A stretch of 64,000 nucleotides of DNA from Gallibacterium faecale. Its GTDB lineage: Bacteria; Pseudomonadota; Gammaproteobacteria; Enterobacterales; Pasteurellaceae. The stretch covers positions 11,761 to 75,760 of the forward strand of contig NZ_JAQIBB010000057.1 in the NCBI RefSeq assembly GCF_027920745.1, read 5' to 3'. The notes beneath the pieces were generated by a model, which worked only from the letters and a program-made list of their open reading frames with translations, was not told the origin of the DNA and did no database searches. Shown piece after piece: positions 48,378 to 58,216 of the stretch; position 1 is the first letter of the stretch; each line of letters opens with the position of its first letter. The position numbers and the translations under genes were made by a program.

Positions 48378-49520
48378 TTATTTGCCCCAAACTTCTTCGC
48401 TAATTTCACGAATGAATTCGAGTTTTTTCCATTGCTGTTCTTCAGTTAATACATTCCCTTCTTCAGTAGAAGCGAAACCACACTGCGGACTTAAGCAAAG
48501 TTGGTTGATATCAACATATTGAGTAGCTTCTTTAATACGTTCAATGATGGCATCTTTATCTTCTAATTCACCGCTTTTTGAAGTGACAAGACCTAATACA
48601 ACTTGTTGATCTTTAATAAAACGGAGTGGTTTAAAGTCACCAGCACGATCACTATCATATTCCAAGAAGAAACCATCTACTTTACAGTGACCAAATAATG
48701 TTTCTGCAACAGGTTCATAACCACCAGAAGAGAACCATGTAGAACGGAAATTACCACGACAGATATGCATAGTAATTGTCATATCTTCTGGTTTATCTTT
48801 AATTGCTTCATTAATTAGATTGACATAATCTTTGGCTAATTTATCTAAATCAATACCACGCTCGCGATATGCAGCACGTTTTTCTTCTGAACATAACTCA
48901 CCCCAACTTGTATCATCAAGCCGTAAATTACGGCAGCCTAAAGCATAGAATTTAGCAATAGCATCACGATAAGCTTGGGCAAGATCAGCTAGTAATTGTT
49001 CAGGATTATCTTTATAAAGATCGATAGGTTGATATTCAGTTTCACGAACAATACAGATTAAATGTAGCATGGTTGGTGAAGGGATTGTAAATTTAACAGG
49101 ATAATCCCCAGCAATTTTTTGTAATGAACGATAATGTTCTAAAAATGGATGATTACTGAATCCAACTTTACCTGTAATTTTTAATGTTCTTGGGCGTACA
49201 TTGTGATGTTTAAATTGTACTGAGAATTTTTTCGCATCAACTTCTTCAACACCATCTAATGCCGCTAAGAAATCCATATGCCAGAAAGTGCGGCGAAACT
49301 CACCGTCAGTAATAGCATGTAAACCGACTTGTTTTTGGTGATCAACAAGTTTAGTAATTTCTTGATCTTAGATAGCAGTTAAATCTGCACAACTAATATC
49401 ACCACATTGGCATTGACTACGTGCAAGTTTTAATGTTTCAGGGCGGAGAAAACTACCAACAATATCAAAACGGTAAGGTGCTTTAGTACGTTGTGTTGCA
49501 TTTGGGAATAATTTACTCAT
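48378..49520 (-). pseudogene. MetE-like cobalamin-independent methionine synthase C-terminal homologue, with one in-frame stop
   Basis: The gene starts MSKLFPNATQRTKAPYRFDIVGSFLRPETLKLA at 49520. It reads on as the YxjG/MetE-C fold (FDIVGSFLRP, DGEFRRTFWHMDF, ITMHICRGNFRSTW, CLSPQCGFAS). Codon 51 is TAA (49368-49370), where the family has a Lys/Glu/Asp. The downstream open part starts at 49277 but lacks the N-terminal segment. A MetJ operator remains upstream, so it was a methionine-controlled enzyme. A sequencing error cannot be excluded. Confidence 0.8.
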
Positions 49521-49543
49521 TTTAGACCTCATAATAATTAATT

Positions 49544-49567
49544 AGACATTTAGATGTCTAGACTGAA
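49544..49567. promoter_or_regulatory. MetJ operator of the MetE-like gene
   Basis: Three abutting 8-base met boxes: AGACATTT, AGATGTCT, AGACTGAA (consensus AGACGTCT). Located 24 bases upstream of the start. Confidence 0.75.
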
Positions 49568-49612
49568 ATACTCTACTTCACTTCGAGTTAGGAATCAAGG
49601 GTAAAAATATAG

Positions 49613-49638
49613 AAAAAAGGCGACTTCTGCCACCTTTA
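49613..49638 (-). terminator. Terminator after gyrA
   Basis: AAAGGTGGC/GTCGCCTTT stem with wobble pairs, followed by T5 on the coding strand. Confidence 0.65.
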
Positions 49639-49656
49639 AAAAGAAGTGTAGATAAT

Positions 49657-52287
49657 TTATTCAGTGACTTCATCATCACTGCTTTCATCTTCATCACAGA
49701 CACGCTCAATACTAACAACTTGTTCTGTATCAGAAGTGCGAATTAAACGAACACCTTGTGTATTACGTCCCACTAAACTAATTTCAGCAACACGGGTACG
49801 CACTAAAGTACCAGCATCAGTAATTAGCATAATTTGATCGTTTTCTTCGACTTGAGTTGCGGCAACTACTTTACCATTACGCTCGCTTACTTTGATTGAA
49901 ATCACCCCTTTTGTATTCCGGGATTTAGTTGGATATTCAGTCAGCTCGGTACGTTTTCCGTAACCATTTTGCGTTGCAGTAAGGATTGCACCATCTGTTT
50001 TTGGTACTACTAAAGACACAACTTTATCAATAGTTAAATCAAGGGTTTGTTCATTATCATCACCACTTTCATCACTATCATTTTCTTCATCAGAAATTTC
50101 ATTGGTCAAAGCCAATTTGATACCTCGTACTCCTGCAGCGGTACGACCCATCGCACGCACAGCATTTTCATCAAAGCGTACTACACGACCTTGAGCGGAG
50201 AAGAGCATAATTTCATTGTTACCTTCAGTAATATCAACGCCAATTAATTCGTCATCTTCACGTAGATTTACTGCAATAATACCGCTTGCACGAGGACGAC
50301 TAAATTCAGTTAAAGCTGTTTTCTTCACTAAACCACCAGCCGTAGCCATAACAATAAACTTATCTTCGGCATATTCTTTCACAGGAAGAATTGCAGTAAT
50401 ACGCTCATTCTCTTCTAATGGTAATAGATTCACAATTGGACGTCCTCTTGCACCACGGCTTGCTTGTGGTAATTGATAAACTTTTAACCAATATAGGCGA
50501 CCGCGGCTTGAGAAACAGAGAATAGTATCGTGGGTATTAGCCACTAATAATTTCTCAATAAAATCTTCTTCTTTCATCTTCGTAGCTGATTTACCTTTAC
50601 CGCCACGACGTTGAGCTTCGTAATCTGAAAGTGGTTGATATTTTACATAGCCTTCATGCGATAAGGTAACTACAACATCTTCAGGGTTAATTAAGTCCTC
50701 AAGATTAATATCACCGCTACTTGCTGTAATTTCAGTCAGACGAGCATCATTATATTGGGCTTTAATTTTTTCTAATTCTTCGCGAATAACTTCCATTAAA
50801 CGTTCTGGACTATGCAAAATATGGAGTAGTTCAGCAATGACATCTAATAAAGATTTATATTCATCTAGAATTTTTTCATGTTCTAAACCGGTGAGTTTTT
50901 GTAAGCGTAAATCTAAAATAGCCTGTGCTTGTGCTTCGCTAAGATGATATACCCCATCGCGGATACCTAAATGGTCATCAAGATCTTCTGGGCGAGCTGC
51001 ATCAACACCAGTCGCTGCTAACATTGCTGCGACATTGCCTAATTGCCAAGGTTGGGCAAGTAAGGCTTCTTTCGCTGCGGCAGGGGTTGGTGCGGTACGA
51101 ATTAATTCAATAATTGGATCAATATTGGTTAAAGCAATTGCCAAGCCTTCTAAAATATGCGCTCTTTCACGTGCTTTACGTAATTCGTAAATCGTGCGAC
51201 GAGTAACAACTTCACGACGATGGAGTACAAACGCTTCAATCAATTCTTTTAAGTTTAATAATTTAGGTTGTCCATGATCGAGGGCAACGATATTGATACC
51301 AAAAGTAACTTGTAATTGAGTTAATGCATAAAGATTATTTAAAACAATCTCACCGACAGCATCACGTTTCACTTCAATCACAATACGCATACCATCTTTA
51401 TCAGATTCATCACGTAAACCGCTGATTCCTTCAACTTTCTTTTCTTTAACGAGCTCAGCAATTTTTTCAATTAAACGTGCTTTATTTACTTGATAAGGAA
51501 TTTCATGAACGACAATGGTTTCACGGCCTTTATCATCGGTTTCTATTTCTGCTTTTGCACGAATATAGATTTTCCCACGACCAGTTTTATAGGCTTCTTC
51601 GATCCCCTTTTTACCGTTAATAATTGCAGCAGTAGGGAAATCAGGACCTGGAATATAGGTCATTAATTCATCAATCGAAATTTGATCATTTTCGATATAG
51701 GCTAAACAACCATCAATTACTTCGCCAAGGTTATGTGGTGGAATATTGGTTGCCATCCCAACAGCAATCCCGCTAGAACCATTAACTAGTAAAGCAGGGA
51801 TTTTCGTTGGTAATACTTCAGGGATCATTTCTGAACCATCATAGTTTGGCTGATAGTCCACAGTTTCTTTATCTAAATCAGCAAGCAATTCGTGGGCAAT
51901 TTGCGTCATTCGAGCTTCGGTATAACGCATTGCAGCAGGAGAATCACCGTCAATTGAACCGAAGTTTCCTTGACCATCTACTAAGGGATAACGTAGTGAG
52001 AAAGGCTGTGCCATACGAACTAAAGTGTCGTAAACCGCTGAGTCACCGTGCGGGTGATATTTACCGATAACATCACCTACGATACGTGCTGATTTACGAT
52101 AAGGTTTATTGTAGTCGTTACCGCCTACTGCCATGGCAAAAAGTACACGTCTATGTACTGGTTTTAAGCCATCACGTACATCAGGTAACGCACGACCGAC
52201 AATGACTGACATGGCATAGTCGAGGTAAGAAGACTTCATTTCTTCTTCGATATTAACGGGAATAATATCTTTTGCTAAATCGCTCAT
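49657..52287 (-). CDS. gyrA: DNA gyrase subunit A
   Basis: 876 residues. Winged-helix start, catalytic tyrosine in AAMRYTEARM, quinolone-region GDSAVYDTLVRMAQ with serine and aspartate (wild-type-like GDSAVYD), GyrA-box QRRGGKGK and C-terminal beta-pinwheel repeats with an acidic tail (EDESSDDEVTE). The S/D residues suggest no classical fluoroquinolone-resistance substitution. Intact. Confidence 0.98.
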   Translation of the reverse strand: MSDLAKDIIPVNIEEEMKSSYLDYAMSVIVGRALPDVRDGLKPVHRRVLFAMAVGGNDYNKPYRKSARIVGDVIGKYHPHGDSAVYDTLVRMAQPFSLRYPLVDGQGNFGSIDGDSPAAMRYTEARMTQIAHELLADLDKETVDYQPNYDGSEMIPEVLPTKIPALLVNGSSGIAVGMATNIPPHNLGEVIDGCLAYIENDQISIDELMTYIPGPDFPTAAIINGKKGIEEAYKTGRGKIYIRAKAEIETDDKGRETIVVHEIPYQVNKARLIEKIAELVKEKKVEGISGLRDESDKDGMRIVIEVKRDAVGEIVLNNLYALTQLQVTFGINIVALDHGQPKLLNLKELIEAFVLHRREVVTRRTIYELRKARERAHILEGLAIALTNIDPIIELIRTAPTPAAAKEALLAQPWQLGNVAAMLAATGVDAARPEDLDDHLGIRDGVYHLSEAQAQAILDLRLQKLTGLEHEKILDEYKSLLDVIAELLHILHSPERLMEVIREELEKIKAQYNDARLTEITASSGDINLEDLINPEDVVVTLSHEGYVKYQPLSDYEAQRRGGKGKSATKMKEEDFIEKLLVANTHDTILCFSSRGRLYWLKVYQLPQASRGARGRPIVNLLPLEENERITAILPVKEYAEDKFIVMATAGGLVKKTALTEFSRPRASGIIAVNLREDDELIGVDITEGNNEIMLFSAQGRVVRFDENAVRAMGRTAAGVRGIKLALTNEISDEENDSDESGDDNEQTLDLTIDKVVSLVVPKTDGAILTATQNGYGKRTELTEYPTKSRNTKGVISIKVSERNGKVVAATQVEENDQIMLITDAGTLVRTRVAEISLVGRNTQGVRLIRTSDTEQVVSIERVCDEDESSDDEVTE

Positions 52288-52378
52288 TTAGACATTTCCT
52301 ATGGTTTGAATTTTGTCAAAAACGGTTGAGAATTATAGCACGAAAACCCCATTATCCATAGGAAAAACAAGCATTAAT

Positions 52379-53839
52379 TTATGCTGTTACTTGCTTACAA
52401 AGATAACGATAACCTTGCTCAGTTGGACAAAATTCAAAGATCCGATTAATACAATCTGGTTGATCCTCTAAATGGTGTGAAACGAAGAAAAGTTGTGTAT
52501 GACTATTTAAAATAAGCTGATCAATAAACGTTAAGACTAAATGTCGATTTAATGCATCAAGCCCCATTAACGGTTCATCAAGAATTAAAATAGGCGGATG
52601 TTTAACTAATGATCGAGCAATGAGCAACAACCTTTGCTGCCCCCAAGATAAAGAACGAAATGGAGCGTTCGCAAATTTTTCCATATTAATGCGTTTTAAC
52701 CATTGGAGGGCATTAAGTCGAGTATTCTCATCAACATGTTGATATACGCCAATAGAATCAAAATAGCCAGAGATGATAACCATCAATGCAGAACAGTTAA
52801 CGCGGTAATCTAAGTGAAAATGATTACTGAGGAAACCGATGTATTGTTTGATTTCCCAGATAGTTTCACCACTACCACGCTGTTTGCCAAAGAGTTTCAT
52901 TTTATTGTTAAAGGCTTGTGGATGATCACCATTAATCAAGGAGAGTAAGGTTGATTTACCACAACCATTAGGGCCTTTTATCCACCAATGTTCGCCAGTT
53001 TTTACTTGCCAATTTAACTTATTCAGAATGACTTTACCTGAATATTGTACCGTTACGTCAGTAAGATCAAAGATATAATCTAAATCATTTGGCAACGTCA
53101 CAATAGGATTAGCTGGTTCTGGTACAGGGATATGTAGAGATTTTTCTGCATAACATAATTGATTAAAGAGATCACTTGCCAGCATCTCTTTAGCAGGCTG
53201 TTGGGTAACTAACTGACATTGATGCAATAAAGCAATTGAATCTGCCCATATAGGAATATCTGTTAAGCGATTAATCACGAGTACGATAGTCAGGTGGTGT
53301 TTTAATTGTTGTAAAAGTGTAAGCCATTGTTGTTGTGAGATGTAATCTAAGCCTTCAAAAGGTTCGTCTAAAATTAAGAGTTCTGGTTCAGCAAGAAGTG
53401 CTTTACTTAATAATATTTTTCTGGCTTCACCAGTGGATAATAATTTAAACGGGCGAGCAAGTAGAGATTCAATACCCACTAATTGAGCGATATTTTGGAG
53501 CTTTTGTGCTGAAAAATGCTGATCTTCCATCATAATTTGTTGAGCAGTTTTCCCATGATCGTCAGGGCTTACACTATCATTATTAAGGTCACGAAAGATC
53601 TGCTCTAATAATGTTTGCTGCTGAGCCAAAGAAACTAAAGCAATTTTTTGAAAATGATTAATATATTCGCCAAAATAAGGCTGTTGATGCTGACTAATAA
53701 ATTTACTTAGTGTGCTTTTACCACTGCCGTTATGACCAACAATGACCGTAAAACTTTTTTCGCTAATTTGAAATTGTTCGATATGAAGCCATTGTTGAGA
53801 AGTAATTTTTATTTTTGCTTGTTGTAGTTGAATTTGCAT
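52379..53839 (-). CDS. modF: Double ABC ATPase (ModF-like)
   Basis: 486 residues with two ABC cassettes: Walker A GHNGSGKSTLSK and GPNGCGKSTLLS, signature LSTGEARKILLSKAL and LSWGQQRLLLIARSL, Walker B LLILDEPFEGLD and ILILDEPLMGLD. Lacks transmembrane segments. Matches E. coli ModF (490 aa), a cytosolic protein of the molybdate region with unknown mechanism; no modABC genes nearby. Confidence 0.82.
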   Translation of the reverse strand: MQIQLQQAKIKITSQQWLHIEQFQISEKSFTVIVGHNGSGKSTLSKFISQHQQPYFGEYINHFQKIALVSLAQQQTLLEQIFRDLNNDSVSPDDHGKTAQQIMMEDQHFSAQKLQNIAQLVGIESLLARPFKLLSTGEARKILLSKALLAEPELLILDEPFEGLDYISQQQWLTLLQQLKHHLTIVLVINRLTDIPIWADSIALLHQCQLVTQQPAKEMLASDLFNQLCYAEKSLHIPVPEPANPIVTLPNDLDYIFDLTDVTVQYSGKVILNKLNWQVKTGEHWWIKGPNGCGKSTLLSLINGDHPQAFNNKMKLFGKQRGSGETIWEIKQYIGFLSNHFHLDYRVNCSALMVIISGYFDSIGVYQHVDENTRLNALQWLKRINMEKFANAPFRSLSWGQQRLLLIARSLVKHPPILILDEPLMGLDALNRHLVLTFIDQLILNSHTQLFFVSHHLEDQPDCINRIFEFCPTEQGYRYLCKQVTA

Positions 53840-53928
53840 ATCTATTTTTCTCTAACTTATTGATAATCCATTGTAGTTTAATCAACTTTATCACTGACGC
53901 AAAATAATGGTGAAAAAATAGTTGAATA

Positions 53929-53969
53929 CTGTATTAATATACAGTAAATTATACTGTATAAATAAACAG
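53929..53969. promoter_or_regulatory. Two LexA boxes upstream of UmuD-like gene
   Basis: Box 1 53929-53944: CTGT-N8-ACAG in ACTGTATTAATATACAGT. Box 2 53954-53969: CTGTATAAATAAACAG. Tandem SOS boxes 25 bases apart before the start at 53994, indicating tight LexA control. Confidence 0.82.
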
Positions 53970-53993
53970 TACCATTGATAATGGAGATGACTT

Positions 53994-54446
53994 ATGCAAT
54001 TACAGGTTGATACACTACAAAATGCAGAGCAAAAATATTCTTATCTTCCATTGCCGTTATATGACGACAACCCACAAAAAGAGTATTTTAATAAGCAAAA
54101 CAATGTCCATTATCGTATGGACTTAAATTTATATTGCATCAAGAAGCCACATGAAACTTTTTTCCTGCGGGTGATGAATGAAAATTTAGCTGCGTGGGGA
54201 ATTGATGTGGGGGATATGTTAATTATTGAGAAAACGACATCTGTGCATCTTGGTGATTTAGTCGTTATTGAGAAAGAACAAGATTTACAACTCTATGAAT
54301 TTTTTGCCGAACAAAATGGAGAGTTAGTCTTTTTCTCTTTAGACTCACGTTATCCAAATATTACAGTAAAACAGCTGACAGATCTTAATTTGCAAGGTGT
54401 AGTAGTGAGTACAATTCACCGTTTACAGAAACGAAGAGCGGCATAA
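53994..54446 (+). CDS. S24/UmuD-like protein lacking the catalytic residues
   Basis: 150 residues resembling UmuD over its C-terminal 100 residues: THETFFLRV...WGIDVGDMLIIEKTTSVHLGDLVVIEKE...FFSLDSRYPNITV. The GDSM motif is NENL (N64 in place of the serine) and the lysine position is Y101 (LQLYEFF). Thus it cannot self-cleave. There is no umuC beside it. SOS-controlled by two LexA boxes. It may bind a polymerase or LexA/RecA as an uncleavable partner. Confidence 0.75.
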   Translation: MQLQVDTLQNAEQKYSYLPLPLYDDNPQKEYFNKQNNVHYRMDLNLYCIKKPHETFFLRVMNENLAAWGIDVGDMLIIEKTTSVHLGDLVVIEKEQDLQLYEFFAEQNGELVFFSLDSRYPNITVKQLTDLNLQGVVVSTIHRLQKRRAA

Positions 54447-54720
54447 ATTTAGATAAGTGAGAAAATAGAGAAGAAACGCCGGCAATTACTTTCAGCAACC
54501 TTCAACGCTTTGCGTTGTATTTTGTGGATTTGTTTTCTTTGGACGCGTGATGACAAAAAGTGATAGCTGTTTGAATGTTGCTTGCAACAACTTGTTAGGG
54601 TGAGTAAAAGGTGAGTTAGCCTTGCTTGTAAATAAAATGAAGTCACCCTTTAGAACAAAATCTAAATACTAATTAGAACAAAAATATCTAAAAATATTAA
54701 GCAGACTTTATCATTAAACT

Positions 54721-54760
54721 AAAATCCTCTTACATTTATAAAATGAAGAGGATTTTGTTT
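54721..54760. terminator. Terminator between UmuD-like gene and emrB
   Basis: AAAATCCTCT/AGAGGATTTT stem followed by GTTTTTT, bidirectional (54721-54756). The rest of the 336-base gap 54447-54782 shows no gene. Confidence 0.75.
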
Positions 54761-54782
54761 TTTATTGAATAATTCAATGCAA

Positions 54783-56300
54783 TTAATGTCTTGAGCCAAA
54801 AGGTGGTTTTGCTAGCCAAATTATGACAAACAACATCATAAAGGCGAGTGCAGAAATATAGAAAATTTCATTGGCACCAATAATCAACCCCTGTTGGGTA
54901 ATTTGATTTGCCAGTAATGCTGCGGTTTGTGTGTCATTTAATCCTTTTTCTGCCATCACTTGGAAGTATTGTTGCGACATAGGATTATATGGCGTAATAC
55001 TTTCAACAAGTTGCCCATGATGTAATGCTTCACGGTTATACCACATAAATGTAGTAAGTGATGTACCTATTGAACCAGCTAATGTCCGCAAGAAATTAAA
55101 TAAACTTGATGCAGAAGCTGTTTCTTCAGGTTTTAATCCAGAAAGAGTAATTGTGGTTAAAGGCATAAAGAAGCAAGCCACTGCAATTCCTTGTACAAAT
55201 TGTGGTAGTGCAACAGCAGTAAAATTCATCTCAGGTTCAAAAGTCACTGCACGCCAATGGAATGTAAATGCATAGACAAAGAAACTAATAGTTACTAGCA
55301 CACGCATATCTACTTTATACCCAAAACGACCAATAATGGGTGATAAAAGTAGTGGGAATAAACCAATTGGTGCAGTAGCTAAACCTGCCCAAGTTGCGGT
55401 ATAACCATAAACTTGTTGCAGTAATAGTGGAATTAATACTACTGATCCCAAGTAAATAAGGAAAGCGAGAGATGTGCATAGGCAACCAACAGTGAAATTA
55501 CGCTTTTTAAACAGTGCTATGTCTACGATTGGATGTTTTTCACCTAGCTCCCAAATAATTAAAGCAATTAAACCAATAGTAGCAATAATCGCTAACACAA
55601 CAATTTCAGTTGAATTAAACCAATCTTCCTCACGGCCTCTATCTAGCATTAATTGTAATGCACCGACACCGAGTATTAATAAAATAAGACCAATACTATC
55701 AATCGGTTGCTGGTAAGTTTTAGTTTCTCGATCACCTAAAGTGATTTTAGTAAATACAATAACCAGAATACCAACGGGAATATTAATAAAGAAAATCCAG
55801 CCCCAATGGAAATCATCACTTAGCCAACCACCAAGAATTGGTCCACAAATTGGTGCTACCACTACAGTCATAGACCAAAAAGCTAACGCCATTGCTCTTC
55901 GTTGTGGTGGATAGTTATTTAGTAATAAGCTTTGAGATAATGGTACGATCGGTCCTGCTGCTAACCCTTGAATGATCCTGCATAAGATAAGCATATTTAA
56001 TGAATGAGAAATTCCACAAAGCCAAGATGCAATAACAAAGATTAAAACAGAGGTTAAGAACAGCTTTACTTCACCAAAACGACGAGCGAGCCAACCTGTA
56101 ATTGGAATAGCAATTGCATTAGCAACACCAAAAGAAGTAATAACCCAAGTCCCTTGAGTGCTTGATGCACCTAAATCACCTGCAATAGTTGGTATGGCAA
56201 CATTAGCAATTGTTGAATCTAGAACTTGCATAAATGTTGCTAAAGCAAGTCCTAGTGTCATCATAACTAATGCACCGCCTTTGATCGGCGTTATGTTCAT
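54783..56300 (-). CDS. emrB: EmrB-type multidrug MFS transporter (DHA2, 14-TM)
   Basis: 505 residues. QVLDSTIANVAIPTIAGDLGASSTQGTWVITSFGVANAIAIPITGWLARRFGEVKLFLTSVLIFVIASWLCG is the DHA2 family motif with the D-S-T signature; 14 hydrophobic segments. Exports hydrophobic compounds with EmrA and an outer-membrane channel. Starts 17 bases after emrA. Confidence 0.93.
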   Translation of the reverse strand: MNITPIKGGALVMMTLGLALATFMQVLDSTIANVAIPTIAGDLGASSTQGTWVITSFGVANAIAIPITGWLARRFGEVKLFLTSVLIFVIASWLCGISHSLNMLILCRIIQGLAAGPIVPLSQSLLLNNYPPQRRAMALAFWSMTVVVAPICGPILGGWLSDDFHWGWIFFINIPVGILVIVFTKITLGDRETKTYQQPIDSIGLILLILGVGALQLMLDRGREEDWFNSTEIVVLAIIATIGLIALIIWELGEKHPIVDIALFKKRNFTVGCLCTSLAFLIYLGSVVLIPLLLQQVYGYTATWAGLATAPIGLFPLLLSPIIGRFGYKVDMRVLVTISFFVYAFTFHWRAVTFEPEMNFTAVALPQFVQGIAVACFFMPLTTITLSGLKPEETASASSLFNFLRTLAGSIGTSLTTFMWYNREALHHGQLVESITPYNPMSQQYFQVMAEKGLNDTQTAALLANQITQQGLIIGANEIFYISALAFMMLFVIIWLAKPPFGSRH

Positions 56301-56316
56301 TTTGCACGTCTCCTAA

Positions 56317-57483
56317 TCAATGACTATTTTGTTGAATAATTTCAATAATCTCTTGATTGATTGGTGCTAGATCGTAGTGTAGTGTATCTGTTTGATAAAG
56401 GGTTTCTGTACGAGGATCTGTTGGTAATACTGAACCACTTTTATCGGCAGTATTCACTTCTACTGTTGCAGAAAGTCCAATACGTAATGGATATTTTTGG
56501 ACCTGTTCTGGGTCTAGTTCAATACGTACAGGTAAGCGTTGTACAACTTTAATCCAGTTACCTGTTGCATTTTGGGTTGGTAATAAAGAAAATGCACTAC
56601 CAGTTCCTGCATCAATACCGACTACTTTACCTTCAAATTCAACATTATCACCATAAAGATCAAATACCACACTTACAGGCTGGCCAAGACGAATATTTTC
56701 TAATTGTGTTTCTTTGAAATTAGCATCTAGCCAGATTTGATCAAGAGGAACAACAGCTAATAAAGGTGAACCTGCTTTAATGCTTTCACCAACTTGAACA
56801 CTACGTTTTGCAACATAACCAGTTACTGGGCTGACAATTTTTGTGCGTTGTAGATTTAACCACGCCTGACGGACATTATCAGCTGTTTGCACAACATTAG
56901 GTTGTTGTTCAATTGGTGTATCTAATAAGAGAGCTTTGGTAGCATTAAGTTGCTCTTGTGTAGCATCAAAATCACTTTTTGCCATTGTGACAGCATCAAC
57001 AGCGTGTTGATAATCCTCTTTAGATACGGCCCCTGTTTTATTGAGGGATTGGCGACGTGCAAGATCTTCTTCTGCTTGTTTTAATGCAATTCTTTTGGCA
57101 GATAAGAGGGATGTTAATTGCTTTTCAGTAAAGACTAGCTGACTAGTTTTACGGACAACATCAGCTAAAGTATGTTTAGCTTGAGAAAGTGCTAATTTTG
57201 CATCTGTATCATCCAGCTGAACTAATACATCACCTTTCTTCACTAAATCGGTACTTTCTGTGTTTAATTTAGATACACTACCAGATATTTGAGAAGATAC
57301 TTGAATAATATTACCTGCAACATAAGCATCATCAGTTTCAGTGAAATCTTTCACGAAAAAAAGCCAATAAACAAAGCTGATGATAGAAATTAGGAGCAAT
57401 AAAACAACGAAGGAAACAAGATGTTTCCTTCTAGTTTTATTACGAACAGCATTCTTTTTATCTTGTTCGGAAATCTCTGACAT
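56317..57483 (-). CDS. emrA: EmrA-type membrane fusion protein
   Basis: 388 residues. One N-terminal transmembrane helix (HLVSFVVLLLLISIISFVYWLFF), lipoyl/HlyD motif FTETDDAYVAGNIIQVSSQISG and coiled-coil hairpin, then the barrel. Periplasmic adaptor linking EmrB to TolC. Follows emrR by 23 bases. Confidence 0.93.
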   Translation of the reverse strand: MSEISEQDKKNAVRNKTRRKHLVSFVVLLLLISIISFVYWLFFVKDFTETDDAYVAGNIIQVSSQISGSVSKLNTESTDLVKKGDVLVQLDDTDAKLALSQAKHTLADVVRKTSQLVFTEKQLTSLLSAKRIALKQAEEDLARRQSLNKTGAVSKEDYQHAVDAVTMAKSDFDATQEQLNATKALLLDTPIEQQPNVVQTADNVRQAWLNLQRTKIVSPVTGYVAKRSVQVGESIKAGSPLLAVVPLDQIWLDANFKETQLENIRLGQPVSVVFDLYGDNVEFEGKVVGIDAGTGSAFSLLPTQNATGNWIKVVQRLPVRIELDPEQVQKYPLRIGLSATVEVNTADKSGSVLPTDPRTETLYQTDTLHYDLAPINQEIIEIIQQNSH

Positions 57484-57506
57484 ATTACGACCTTAAAAAT
57501 ATACAA

Positions 57507-58025
57507 CTATACTCTGCTGCGGAAGTTATACTCTTCTAAACGTTTCGATAGTTTGAGTAATAAGCGGCGTAGAGTTTGAATCTCTTTATCGGTTAATACA
57601 CTAAAAATAGAACCCATCAATTCCCATTGATGAGGCAAAATTTCTTCTAGAAATTGATGACCTTTATCATTAATACGTAAACTGAAGCAACGACGATCTT
57701 CTGGTACACTGATACGGTCAATCCATCCCTTGCTGACCAATTCATCAGAGATACGCGTTGCATTAGTACGTGATGAACCTAAAATTTCACTAAGACGAGA
57801 AGGTTGAATCTCGTGATTAGGTTGAAGATAAGTAACAATTAAAGCTTCAAATAGAGTGTGGTTTAAACCCACTTCTTTTAAAAGGTGGTTACGATGTTCA
57901 AGATAATTACTATTTACATTGAATAGTAAGCGTACCAAGATGATCTGATCCAACGGCATGTCAGGGAAATCTTCAGAATACATCTTAAGTACATTATCAG
58001 CATCAGATAACAATTGATTAACCAT
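57507..58025 (-). CDS. emrR: EmrR/MprA-like MarR-family regulator
   Basis: 172 residues. A MarR winged helix: LFEALIVTYLQPNHEIQPSRLSEILGSSRTNATRISDELVSKGWIDRISVPEDRRCFSLRINDKGHQFL. Probably represses the emrRAB operon until drug binds. First gene of the operon. Confidence 0.92.
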   Translation of the reverse strand: MVNQLLSDADNVLKMYSEDFPDMPLDQIILVRLLFNVNSNYLEHRNHLLKEVGLNHTLFEALIVTYLQPNHEIQPSRLSEILGSSRTNATRISDELVSKGWIDRISVPEDRRCFSLRINDKGHQFLEEILPHQWELMGSIFSVLTDKEIQTLRRLLLKLSKRLEEYNFRSRV

Positions 58026-58157
58026 AAATTACCTCAGTTAATAATATCAAGTGGAACAGTAAACGATGTAATAATAACTGTAAAAACTATATTTGGTCAA
58101 GTATATTGATATGTCAGAGAGTTGCTGTTAATAATAATGAATGTAAGAAAATAAAAC

Positions 58158-58179
58158 AAATACCCACGAATGGGTATTT
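58158..58179 (-). terminator. Terminator after the quinone/flavodoxin oxidoreductase
   Basis: AAATACCCA/TGGGTATTT hairpin with T-rich tail on the minus strand, separating it from emrR. Confidence 0.7.
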
Positions 58180-58216
58180 TCAGAAGTTGGTTAAAAATGT
58201 TAGGAAAAACAGGATA

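Noticed and set aside
51000..52287. Quinolone-resistance mutation in gyrA
   Set aside because: The QRDR reads GDSAVYD, the usual susceptible form.
54449..54646. 65-codon minus frame after the UmuD-like gene
   Set aside because: Poor codon pattern, no ribosome-binding site and no homology I recognise.
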